From contig JAWRYS010001463.1 of the NCBI GenBank assembly GCA_034769895.1, forward strand, positions 1-64,000: a DNA stretch of 64,000 bases, read 5' to 3'. How positions within the stretch are numbered: position 1 is the stretch's first letter; each line of letters starts with the position of its first letter. The DNA is from Magicicada septendecula. Its lineage: Eukaryota > Arthropoda > Insecta > Hemiptera > Cicadidae. A program made the position numbers and the translations under genes. Below the pieces are notes generated by a model that saw only the letters and a list, made by a program, of their open reading frames with translations, had not been told where the DNA came from and ran no database searches. Positions 36,521-48,508 of the stretch are shown piece after piece.

Positions 36521-39500
36521 ATCAAAATTGTATTTTATTGTACTACTGAGCCGAAATAAACAATTTCTAGATTATATCAGCCACGTGCCATATCAGCAAT
36601 GAAATACATTATTCTATGCCCTGTAAAACTAGGATTCAGGTGTGGTTTACTTATACGGGAAGTGAATGCTCGGCAGACTAAACGTTACATGTTACAAGTG
36701 AAAACATTGTTTCTGATGATCAAAATTGTATTTTATTGTACTTATGAGCCGAAGTAAACAATTTCTAGATTATATCAGCCACGTGCCATATCAGCAATGA
36801 AATACATTATTCTATGCCCTGTAAAACTAGGATTCAGGTGTGGTTTACTTATATGGGAAGTGAATGCTCGGCAGACTAAACGTTACATGTTACAAGTGAA
36901 AACATTGTTTCTGATGATCAAAATTGTATTTTATTGTACTTATGAGCCGAAGTAAACAATTTCTAGATTATATCAGCCACGTGCCATATCAGCAATGAAA
37001 TACATTATTCTATGCCCTGTAAAACTAGGATTCAGATGTGGTTTACTTATATGGGAAGTAAATGCTCGGCAGAATAAACGTTACATGTTACAAGTGAAAA
37101 CATTGTTTCTGATGATCAAAATTGTATTTTATTGTACTTCTGAGCCGAAGTAAACAATTTCTAGATTATATCAGCCACGTGCCATATCAGCAATGAAATA
37201 CATTATTCTATGCCCTGTAAAACTAGGATTCAGGTGTGGTTTACTTATATGGGAAGTGAATGCTCGGCAGACTAAACGTTACATGTTACAAGTGAAAACA
37301 TTGTTTCTGATGATCAAAATTGTATTTATTGTACTTATGAGCCGAAGTAAACAATTTCTAGATTATATCAGCCACGTGCCATATCAGCAATGAAATACAT
37401 TATTCTATGCCCTGTAAAACTAGGATTCAGGTGTGGTTTACTTATATGGGAAGTGAATGCTCGGCAGACTAAACGTTACATGTTACAAGTGAAAACATTG
37501 TTTCTGATGATCAAAATTGTATTTTATTGTACTTATGAGCCGAAGTAAACAATTTCTAGATTATATCAGCCACGTGCCATATCAGCAATGAAATACATTA
37601 TTCTATGCCCTGTAAAACTAGGATTCAGGTGTGGTTTACTTATATGGGAAGTAAATGCTCGGCAGACTAAACGTTACATGTTACAAGTGAAAACATTGTT
37701 TCTGATGATCAAAATTGTATTTTATTGTACTTCTGAGCCGAAGTAAACAATTTCTAGATTATATCAGCCACGTGCCATATCAGCAATGAAATACATTATT
37801 CTATGCCCTGTAAAACTAGGATTCAGGTGTGGTTTACTTATACGGGAAGTGAATGCTCGGCAGACTAAACGTTACATGTTACAAGTGAAAACATTGTTTC
37901 TGATGATCAAAATTGTATTTTATTGTACTTCTGAGCCGAAATAAACAATTTCTAGATTATATCAGCCACGTGCCATATCAGCAATGAAATACATTATTCT
38001 ATGCCCTGTAAAACTAGGATTCAGGTGTGGTTTACTTATATGGGAAGTAAATGCTCGGCTGACTAAACGTTACATGTTACAAGTGAAAACATTGTTTCTG
38101 ATGATCAAAATTGTATTTTATTGTACTTATGAGCCGAAGTAAACAATTTCTAGATTATATCAGCCACGTGCCATATCAGCAATGAAATACATTATTCTAT
38201 GCCCTGTAAAACTAGGATTCAGGTGTGGTTTACTTATATGGGAAGTGAATGCTCGGCAGACTAAACGTTACATGTTACAAGTGAAAACATTGTTTCTGAT
38301 GATCAAAATTGTATTTTATTGTACTTCTGAGCCGAAATAAACAATTTCTAGATTATATCAGCCACGTGCCATACCAGCAATGAAATACATTATTCTATGC
38401 CCTGTAAAACTAGGATTCAGGTGTGGTTTACTTATATGGGAAGTGAATGCTCGGCAGACTAAACGTTACATGTTACAAGTGAAAACATTGTTTCTGATGA
38501 TCAAAATTGTATTTTATTGTACTTCTGAGCCGAAATAAACAATTTCTAGATTATATCAGCCACGTGCCATATCAGCAATGAAATACATTATTCTATGCCC
38601 TGTAAAACTAGGATTCAGGTGTGGTTTACTTATATGGGAAGTAAATGCTCGGCAGACTAAACGTTACATGTTACAAGTGAAAACATTGTTTCTGATGATC
38701 AAAATTGTATTTTATTGTACTTCTGAGCCGAAATAAACAATTTCTAGATTATATCAGCCACGTGCCATACCAGCAATGAAATACATTATTCTATGCCCTG
38801 TAAAACTAGGATTCAGGTGTGGTTTACTTATATGGGAAGTAAATGATCGGCAGACTAAACGTTACATGTTACAAGTGAAAACATTGTTTCTGATGATCAA
38901 AATTGTATTTTATTGTACTACTGAGCCGAAATAAACAATTTCTAGATTATATCAGCCACGTGCCATATCAGCAATGAAATACATTATTCTATGCCCTGTA
39001 AAACTAGGATTCAGGTGTGGTTTACTTATATGGGAAGTGAATGCTCGGCAGACTAAACGTTACATGTTACAAGTGAAAACATTGTTTCTGATGATCAAAA
39101 TTGTATTTTATTGTACTTATGAGCCGAAGTAAACAATTTCTAGATTATATCAGCCACGTGCCATATCAGCAATGAAATACATTATTCTATGCCCTGTAAA
39201 ACTAGGATTCAGGTGTGGTTTACTTATATGGGAAGTGAATGCTCGGCAGACTAAACGTTACATGTTACAAGTGAAAACATTGTTTCTGATGATCAAAATT
39301 GTATTTTATTGTACTTCTGAGCCGAAATAAACAATTTCTAGATTATATCAGCCACGTGCCATACCAGCAATGAAATACATTATTCTATGCCCTGTAAAAC
39401 TAGGATTCAGGTGTGGTTTACTTATATGGGAAGTGAATGCTCGGCAGACTAAACGTTACATGTTACAAGTGAAAACATTGTTTCTGATGATCAAAATTGT

Positions 39501-42500
39501 ATTTTATTGTACTTCTGAGCCGAAATAAACAATTTCTAGATTATATCAGCCACGTGCCATATCAGCAATGAAATACATTATTCTATGCCCTGTAAAACTA
39601 GGATTCAGGTGTGGTTTACTTATATGGGAAGTAAATGCTCGGCAGACTAAACGTTACATGTTACAAGTGAAAACATTGTTTCTGATGATCAAAATTGTAT
39701 TTTATTGTACTTCTGAGCCGAAATAAACAATTTCTAGATTATATCAGCCACGTGCCATACCAGCAATGAAATACATTATTCTATGCCCTGTAAAACTAGG
39801 ATTCAGGTGTGGTTTACTTATATGGGAAGTAAATGCTCGGCAGACTAAACGTTACATGTTACAAGTGAAAACATTGTTTCTGATGATCAAAATTGTATTT
39901 TATTGTACTTCTGAGCCGAAATAAACAATTTCTAGATTATATCAGCCACGTGCCATACCAGCAATAAAATACATTATTCTATGCCCTGTAAAACTAGGAT
40001 TCACGTGTGGTTTACTTATATGGGAAGTGAATGCTCGGTAGACTAAACGTTACATGTTACAAGTGAAAACATTGTTTCTGATGATCAAAATTGTATTTTA
40101 TTGTACTACTGAGCCGAAGTAAACAATTTCTAGATTATATCAGCCACGTGCCATATCAGCAATGAAATACATTATTCTATGCCCTGTAAAACTAGGATTC
40201 AGGTGTGGTTTACTTATATGGGAAGTGAATGCTCGGCAGACTAAACGTTACATGTTACAAGTGAAAACATTGTTTCTGATGATCAAAATTGTATTTTATT
40301 GTACTACTGAGCCGAAGTAAACAATTTCTAGATTATATCAGCCACGTGCCATACCAGCAATGAAATACATTATTCTATGCCCTGTAAAACTAGGATTCAG
40401 GTGTGGTTTACTTATATGGGAAGTGAATGCTCGGCAGACTAAACGTTACATGTTACAAGTGAAAACATTGTTTCTGATGATCAAAATTGTATTTTATTGT
40501 ACTTCTGAGCCGAAGTAAACAATTTCTAGATTATATCAGCCACGTGCCATATCAGCAATGAAATACATTATTCTATGCCCTGTAAAACTAGGATTCAGGT
40601 GTGGTTTACTTATATGGGAAGTGAATGCTCGGCAGACTAAACGTTACATGTTACAAGTGAAAACATTGTTTCTGATGATCAAAATTGTATTTTATTGTAC
40701 TACTGAGCCGAAGTAAACAATTTCTAGATTATATCAGCCACGTGCCATATCAGCAATGAAATACATTATTCTATGCCCTGTAAAACTAGGATTCAGGTGT
40801 GGTTTACTTATATGGGAAGTGAATGCTCGGCAGACTAAACGTTACATGTTACAAGTGAAAACATTGTTTCTGATGATCAAAATTGTATTTTATTGTACTT
40901 CTGAGCCGAAATAAACAATTTCTAGATTATATCAGCCACGTGCCATACCAGCAATGAAATACATTATTCTATGCCCTGTAAAACTAGGATTCAGGTGTGT
41001 TTTACTTATATGGGAAGTGAATGCTCGGCAGACCAAACGTTACATGTTACAAGTGAAAACATTGTTTCTGATGATCAAAATTGTATTTTATTGTACTTCT
41101 GAGCCGAAGTAAACAATTTCTAGATTATATCAGCCACGTGCCATATCAGCAATGAAATACATTATTCTATGCCCTGTAAAACTAGGATTCAGGTGTGGTT
41201 TACTTATATGGGAAGTGAATGCTCGGCAGACTAAACGTTACATGTTACAAGTGAAAACATTGTTTCTGATGATCAAAATTGTATTTTATTGTACTTATGA
41301 GCCGAAGTAAACAATTTCTAGATTATATCAGCCACGTGCCATATCAGCAATGAAATACATTATTCTATGCCCTGTAAAACTAGGATTCAGGTGTGGTTTA
41401 CTTATACGGGAAGTGAATGCTCGGCAGACTAAACGTTACATGTTACAAGTGAAAACATTGTTTCTGATGATCAAAATTGTATTTTATTGTACTTCTGAGC
41501 CGAAGTAAACAATTTCTAGATTATATCAGCCACGTGCCATATCAGCAATGAAATACATTATTCTATGCCCTGTAAAACTAGGATTCAGGTGTGGTTTACT
41601 TATATGGGAAGTGAATGCTCGGCAGACTAAACGTTACATGTTACAAGTGAAAACATTGTTTCTGATGATCAAAATTGTATTTTATTGTACTACTGAGCCG
41701 AAGTAAACAATTTCTAGATTATATCAGCCACGTGCCATATCAGCAATGAAATACATTATTCTATGCCCTGTAAAACTAGGATTCAGGTGTGGTTTACTTA
41801 TATGGGAAGTGAATGCTCGGCAGACTAAACGTTACATGTTACAAGTGAAAACATTGTTTCTGATGATCAAAATTGTATTTTATTGTACTACTGAGCCGAA
41901 GTAAACAATTTCTAGATTATATCAGCCACGTGCCATATCAGCAATGAAATACATTATTCTATGCCCTGTAAAACTAGGATTCAGGTGTGGTTTACTTATA
42001 TGGGAAGTGAATGCTCGGCAGACTAAACGTTACATGTTACAAGTGAAAACATTGTTTCTGATGATCAAAATTGTATTTTATTGTACTTCTGAGCCGAAGT
42101 AAACAATTTCTAGATTATATCAGCCACGTGCCATATCAGCAATGAAATACATTATTCTATGCCCTGTAAAACTAGGATTCAGGTGTGGTTTACTTATATG
42201 GGAAGTGAATGCTCGGCAGACTAAACGTTACATGTTACAAGTGAAAACATTGTTTCTGATGATCAAAATTGTATTTTATTGTACTACTGAGCCGAAGTAA
42301 ACAATTTCTAGATTATATCAGCCACGTGCCATATCAGCAATGAAATACATTATTCTATGCCCTGTAAAACTAGGATTCAGGTGTGGTTTACTTATACGGG
42401 AATTGAATGCTCGGCAGACTAAACGTTACATGTTACAATTGAAAACATTGTTTCTGATGATCAAAATTGTATTTTATTGTACTTCTGAGCCGAAATAAAC

Positions 42501-42658
42501 AATTTCTAGATTATATCAGCCACGTGCCATATCAGCAATGAAATACATTATTCTATGCCCTGTAAAACTAGGATTCAGGTGTGGTTTACTTATATGGGAA
42601 GTAAATGCTCGGCAGACTAAACGTTACATGTTACAAGTGAAAACATTGTTTCTGATGA
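36521..42658 (+). repeat. 198-bp satellite array, about 31 copies
   Basis: A head-to-tail array with a 198-bp period and one unit a base shorter (37,313-37,509). Variable sites (acttat/acttct/actact, gaagt/gaaat, atatc/atacc, gtgaat/gtaaat) define unit types. Types at 38,104-38,895 recur in the same order at 39,094-39,885, and those of 36,719-37,312 largely recur at 37,313-37,905, so there is local higher-order structure. Each unit holds a cacgtg hexamer. No coding function is inferred. Confidence 0.97.
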
Positions 42659-42929
42659 GTTAGTGTCCAAAAACTAGATCATTGTATTGATGAGTTAACA
42701 TTCTATGCAGCCAAAAGTCGTGCAATGAACAATAGCTTCTGAATTCTGATTGGCCTTGTTTCACAGCGAATAATGTTACCTTAAATGACCTAAAGGACAC
42801 TCTTAGTAATTAATCATCACCGTTGCCTCCACATTGATAATTATTCTATGTAAAACCATTGCGTCCGCTGAACGAAGTTTTTAATCCTTCAATACGAAGA
42901 CTAGAATTGTTATGGTAGTAGAAAACAAC
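42659..42929. other. Unassigned DNA
   Basis: A spacer between the satellite and the next LTR-like element. Nothing recognised. Confidence 0.5.
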
Positions 42930-42933
42930 ATAT

Positions 42934-43404
42934 TGTGAAGACGATCTAACTGACAGTCGTATGCTACAGTGGAAAACAACATACAAGACACCAGTGAAAT
43001 CACTAATAACCAACTTCAATTATCACAATAATACTTTGTAGTCAACAAGATAGTCTCCTACAACAATTCAAGTAAAAATTGTCCACAAGCAATTTTAATT
43101 CCAACTATAAAGAATTCCGCAGTAATTATAACATAACAACATTTCGCTACAAACACTCGATTCGCGCTAAACAAATCGCTCAACACCATTGAACTCACAA
43201 GCCAGCTGCTACGGCTTTTTATACGTAGCGCACGCCTTATATAAATTTTCCATCATCACTTCACGCCACTTAATGCGTATCTCAAGTGTTCTTGAATACG
43301 CTGGAACCTACTTGTGAGCGGCCTTTACTGAGGCAATACCTGGCACACTGGATGGGGTGACGAGTTGACAATGTTCTAGGCTGTTCGATAAGATTCGCGT
43401 TACA
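42934..43404 (-). mobile_element. Solo-LTR-like element, copy H
   Basis: 471 bp, from tgtgaagacgatc to tcgcgttaca, with ATAT at 42,930-42,933 and 43,405-43,408. It is of the F/G type in both halves, with a minus-strand TATA box (cgtataaaaagc, near 43,215). Confidence 0.7.
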
Positions 43405-43408
43405 ATAT

Positions 43409-43913
43409 ATTCAGTAAAAGGCTAACAAGAAATACATCTATTAAACAACGTGTATTATACGAGTTTTAAACTTATTTGAGTTTTAAACGTGATTTAAACT
43501 TATACAAACAACGAGATTCTTCAGTTTAATATCAGTCTCAGCTTTGTCTATGTATGAATATGTCACATCATAAAATAAGCAAAATATTTGGATTTAATAC
43601 GAAAATAAATAATCAATAATTATTTTATCAATTAAAATAGTTAACAAATAAACTAAAACTTAAAAGATTACACGAAATTCTTCGTCAACTTATTTTGACT
43701 CTAAGTTAGCACAATAAATGGAGAGTTGCTTCTTTTTTGTAACAGACTTGACACAGCACATTGAGCTGAAGCGTTTAGCTTAATTTTAGGCGTCTGAGAC
43801 TTCCACTGTTTAAGTTTCCATTTCCTGTTTTAAATATTCCCATTTTCTGTCATTGTAGGCTACACCAAGTACTAACACTATAAAAGTATCAGCATGTGCA
43901 ATTTTTATTACTT
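43409..43913. other. Unassigned AT-rich DNA
   Basis: No gene or repeat recognised. Confidence 0.5.
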
Positions 43914-43921
43914 TCCATTTT

Positions 43922-43924
<3 letters not shown>

Positions 43925-43969
<45 letters not shown>

Positions 43970-44626
43970 AATCTTCAAGGATCACACCAATGATATTTTG
44001 TTCCGGTCTCAAATAGGCAAAGATTAGATCTGGTTACTCCAGCGCTTCCTCGAACGCCCCACACCTCTCCGTCACCTCCGCTTAAAGTTCCATAGTTGTT
44101 TGCGGAAGCGGAAGATCCGTCCGGCCGGCTAGTCCTTATTTGAGGCAATTTAGTAGTGAATATGTCCACTGGATATGTTACTAGCATATCGCAGGGTAAG
44201 GCGTATGGTGGGGCTGCCACCTTCAGGCTTAAGGTCCAGCCCGATTTTCTCTTCGGGTGTTCTCCCATAAACTGGCTATCATACCAGACTAAAAAAACCA
44301 GTTTTCCCTGTTGAGATATCCATAAGGATCTTTAATGTGGTGGTTTCTCCTTGTTTTCCACATCCTACGTCGTTGACCAATAGAAGGTCATCCGCCGTTA
44401 GGGGCAATTCCTCACTCCAAGGGCAAGAGAGTACCCTAACCTCTACTTGATAATGACAAGTAGAGGAGGGACTGTTTATACCGGCTGTCACTCGGCCTCC
44501 AGAACCGCGTTAGCCACCTGTAGGTGTTGCCCATCCCCCACCACTTGAAGGTGCGGCTGGATATTTCCCTTCATCAAGGAATGAGACCATAAGGCATTAC
44601 TCATCCTCTCCAGTACTTTGGGGGAC
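43925..44626 (-). mobile_element. LINE-derived non-autonomous retroposon (702 bp)
   Basis: An exact 11-bp target duplication, tccattttaat, flanks it (43,914-43,924 and 44,627-44,637). On the minus strand it begins gtcccccaaagtactggaga and ends in about 15 GAT triplets. Its last roughly 180 bp match the LINE 3' end at 34,288-34,470. The front (about 44,110-44,626) is not LINE-coding and contains an inverted pair (cctctacttg, caagtagagg near 44,440-44,466). Two open stretches of 70 and 97 codons cross it but no domain is seen. Size and structure fit a SINE-like or internally deleted LINE that borrows the LINE tail for retrotransposition. Confidence 0.8.
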
Positions 44627-44637
44627 TCCATTTTAAT

Positions 44638-45196
44638 ATTTGATATGCAGTTTAGTGAATAGAAAGAAAATTCTGTATGTTATTATCTATAAATAATATT
44701 TAACAAACACGCCCAATCATTAAGCGCATGGTTGAATTTGATTGTAAAATAGTCGTAATAAGTGTATAAAAAAAAACCAACCGCTACATAAAATGTAGCA
44801 AAATTAAATGAACGATGCAACAAAATTGTGTATTATACCTAATTTTTTTGCAGCATAAATTACAGACACCGTCTTACAGTATATATATGTAATACGTAAA
44901 AACTGTTTAATGTAAAAAGTGACAGTTCAATGTATTTTGTAGCATGTGTGCATGCCACAAATGTGCACAAGACTTTTAGTAGTAATTTTTAGTAAAAGTA
45001 AACCGAGTTAATCATACACAAAGCTTTTGATTTTTAACTTCATTTCAGCTTATGCATTTGTATTTCATTAATTTTACGGCTGGTAGTTTCTTGGAAATCG
45101 TTATTAAAGTTGTAATTTTAAAGCTTAAGTTTGTAATGTGTTCAATACCAGTACACGTATTACACGACGATTTACTACGAACATGTGTAGATGGTA
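44638..45196. other. Unassigned AT-rich DNA
   Basis: A short open stretch at 45,052-45,264 runs into the next LTR-like element and is not credible as a gene. Confidence 0.5.
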
Positions 45197-45200
45197 ATAT

Positions 45201-45656
45201 TTTTACGACGGTCTCGCTCTATGGTGCAGTGGAAAACAAAGGCAATCACCAATCAAGTCACTAATAACCAGCTTTAGTTACTCGCAAATAACAATTTGTA
45301 ATCAACTCGTACAGTAACACCAGTTAAATGTGTCCACACGCAATAATAATTTCAACTACTAGAATTCCACACTATCTATAACACAAAAACACTTCACACA
45401 ATACTTCGATAAACACTCGATCCGAGCTGAGGAAATTCGCTTAACACAACTGACTGAACTTTTGCTTTTATAGGTCGCGCAGAGGTCCCGTATAGCTTTC
45501 CCTCCTTACTGTACGCCACCAGCTTAATGCATATCTCAAGTGTCCTTGAACACAATGGAACCTACTTTTGAGTCGCCTTGACTGAGGCTACACCTGCGAG
45601 ATAGCGAGGTGGACGGGTGGATGACGTTCTAGGCTGTTCGATACGGTTATCGTTAA
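45201..45656 (-). mobile_element. Solo-LTR-like element, copy I
   Basis: About 456 bp, from ttttacgacggtc to ggttatcgttaa. ATAT lies at the left (45,197-45,200), but the right copy of the duplication is not recognisable. It is of the F/G/H type, with a minus-strand TATA box (cctataaaagc, near 45,465). It is the most diverged of that group. Confidence 0.62.
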
Positions 45657-46184
45657 TTTAGCAATAAGAAAACAAAGTCATAAATTAAACGCATTCATCA
45701 TATTGTAGAATTGATGAACAGCAATCAATTTTCCCTTACATCATATACTGAAACTACGTATTGTTGTCCATCAACTTGATTTCTCTGAACAAATTTATCA
45801 TTAATATTGGGCCCAATTGATTGCAGAAATGTTGTCACCATTCGCTCCTGACAGATTGAGGGCATGCACTTGATCAATACGCATTTCCTCCAAACTCTCT
45901 ACGCAAACACTAAACATCTCACCTTTTATGTTCACAAGCGAGTGGAAACTTATTGCTCTTTCCTTACAGATTTTGGCAATAAATAACATTATTTTTTGCC
46001 AGTTATGAAAGTTTTCATTAAAAGTAAATAAATAAATTTCAATAAATAATTAGAAGGTAATATTTAGTTTATTTTAAAATAACTCGACACGTCTACAAAA
46101 TATACTCTGGAAGTAGAATGTATTTTTACCTACATGTGTCTCGTCTAAAAAAAACGATGCGAGCAAAGGAACATATATATATAT
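45657..46184. other. Unassigned flank of the tandem LTR array
   Basis: Includes a 62-codon minus-strand ATG frame (45,801-45,989) that extends open upstream to about 46,045 and reads more like protein than its surroundings. No family was recognised. It ends in an (AT)n stretch (46,172-46,184) where the LTR array begins. Confidence 0.4.
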
Positions 46185-48266
46185 TATAACGGAACCAAAT
46201 ATTAACTATTTGGGGTTATATGTTTACCGCATACTGAAACCATATTTAAATAAAAATTAACATTCAAAACTCCATTTGAATGTAGCGCATTGAAAATAAT
46301 GCTGTGTAAAACAACGCACACGTGGTCATTATGTAATCAGTTCGCTGTACAAGGAAGCGACCACACCCAAACTGTTAATTATTAATATCTCGGAAACTAA
46401 TAAATAAAGGCGAAATCTAACATAGCCAAAATGTTTGCCGAGATATTAATAATGACGTGTGCAAATTTGATGCAATATAATTAACGAATGTAAGAGTTAA
46501 TTAAAATAATTGAATAACTTCTGTAATAATAGAGTTACAGTAAAGAGATTTTACTATGTTATAAAGATAATAATTTCTGACAGATTGTATATTTTAGATT
46601 TCACACAACTTGATTTGCAACCAAGTTATTGCAAAATTAAATAAGTACAGGATATCCGTAGCGACAAATTGGTTCCGCCAGATAATTATATTACATAATA
46701 ATTCTATTCTCCGTCTGTGGGAACCAGACTTCATTCTCATGGACCAAGGGAATTCTAAATTTTATGTGGTAGGGAGTGTTTCGACCAATGAAATCATTTC
46801 AAGCAGCCCCGGCTACTGCGGTGTTTTCTGGTTGAAAAATCACTCTTCTGTCAGTACTCACGAAGTTAAGACGTAGTCCTTCGATCGTCTAGTAGCCAAA
46901 GTGGTGAAGATCAACAAGAAGACTCTACGTGGTCAACACACACGCAATTACGAACACACTAAGTACAGATCATCTGTATAGCTCGTAATTGTTGCGTAAA
47001 GGCGAGATACTCTTCAGGACATCAACCAAGCTTATTGTGTACTACCAGTTAGTCATAAGCACGCAAGAGATCCACCCGACTTCAAGACCAGACTTCAAGA
47101 ATACAGCAGAGAGGCCGTCTAAATCATTGGTGAACAGCTGACGAGCAGAGCAACCACCCGAACGAAGCACACACAGACACACGCTGACGTGCAATGTGCG
47201 AATCGACGAGGGACAGGAAGCACTTCCAGCAGACAACAGCAGACGTTAAAATATTCACAAACAGCAAGGAAGCAGAGTGTTGCCGAATTTTGAACTCCAC
47301 GACCGAATCCAGCAGTTCTAAGCAGATTACTTTCTCTAACCAAGGACTCGAATCGACGAGGGACAAATCGGGACGACATCCTCTTCAGTAACAGGAAAGC
47401 AAAATCCACTTATTTATTTTTCAGATCAAATTTTCTATTTTTCAATTAAAACATTGTAATTCAAATAATTCAGGTGCCAAACAAAAAGCAAAGACTCTAG
47501 TAATTAAAAAGTAAATTCGTTGTGATAATCTGTATAGCAGTTTAAGGCTTTAGTAAGTTATAGTTAAGAAATAGAAGTAGTATAAAAGCGCTATACAAAT
47601 CTTAACTGACAATCTAGTCTTAGATCATACTGCAGTAGATCAGAAGTAGAATCACTAGAAATGAAATAACGTGAACTAGACTGTCACGTCTAATTTATTT
47701 TAATTAATTATTCTAATTAATTTCAGAGTTTTATATTTTGTTTCATGAACACTTAGATTCAAATTAATTAAATAAATTTAAGTAAATTCAAATCAATTAA
47801 TAAAGTCAAATTTAAATTGCAATTAACTCGCAAAGAACGAGTTCAGTTTCTTTCAACTATTAATCAATCGAAAAACATCGATTCATTGTATAGACTATAA
47901 GAAAATTCATAAGATTATAACCATTCTATTCTTGTGTGTTGTTGGTGTAATAAACAACGTTTTATTACCCCATATAACAGTGTTTTATTGTTGTACGATA
48001 AAGCCTACCAGTCTCACAAAACTCTCCCCCTTTAAAGTAACCCATTATGTGTGTTGTTGTAATAATTTGAGATTACTAGCTTGCGAACTTCAAATCCAAA
48101 ATCCACACGCCCTAGTCGGAAGAATCTGCAAGATCAGACAGCAGGTGGGTACTCACACACAACATTACATTACAATAACGCATAGTAGTGTAGTTATAAA
48201 TGTCGGCCAACGTGGGGCCCGACAAACGTACACCAAATTGAATTCACGTTCCGAACAAGAGTTATA
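46185..48266 (+). mobile_element. LTR of unit 1
   Basis: About 2.08 kb. The left end is fixed where homology to the other units starts (tataacggaacc), within an AT repeat of the flank. The right end is inferred from the inverse word gttata (TATAAC..GTTATA termini) just before a primer-site-like sequence; an alternative end is 48,198. It contains a TATA box (47,581) and polyadenylation signals (for example aataaa at 47,949). The U3 part is thus about 1.4 kb and R plus U5 about 0.65 kb. Small open stretches inside it recur in all units without domains. Confidence 0.7.
47581..47588 (+). promoter_or_regulatory. LTR TATA box, unit 1
   Basis: tataaaag, followed by gcgctatac. It lies about 930 bp before the gag start, in the position expected for an LTR promoter; transcription would start about 30 bp further on. 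Identical boxes occur at 52,352, 57,124 and 61,896. Confidence 0.65.
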
Positions 48267-48389
48267 AATGGCTTGCCCGGAACGTGGGGCTCGATCAAAT
48301 TAAATTAAATTAATTAAATTCAATTTAAATTTAATTTTCACTTTAAAAAAACTTTGCTGTTTTAATTCGTAAAACAGCTGGCGTCCAAC
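48201..48389 (+). promoter_or_regulatory. Primer-binding region with three tRNA-Lys-like sites
   Basis: Three words related to the 3' end complement of tRNA-Lys(CUU), which reads tggcgcccaacgtggggc, occur in a row. They are tgtcggccaacgtggggc at 48,201, a version ending aacgtggggctcga at 48,269-48,294, and tggcgtccaac at 48,379-48,389. The first two are each preceded by gttataaa, so the LTR/primer-site junction itself seems duplicated with a 70-bp shift. Which site primes is not decidable from sequence. The same cluster is present in every unit. Confidence 0.55.
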
Positions 48390-48508
48390 TAAACAATCCC
48401 CAAAGAGTTTTGTGACTGGTGTTTGTACAACAGTAAAGTTATTGTGTGTATTTGAAACTGTTCTGTGTATTTTAAATTGTGTATATTTGACATTGTTGTC
48501 TATTTAAA

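Noticed and set aside
46610-47409. Small proteins inside the LTR (75-96 codons)
   Set aside because: They recur only because the LTR is repeated, overlap each other on both strands and show no domain.
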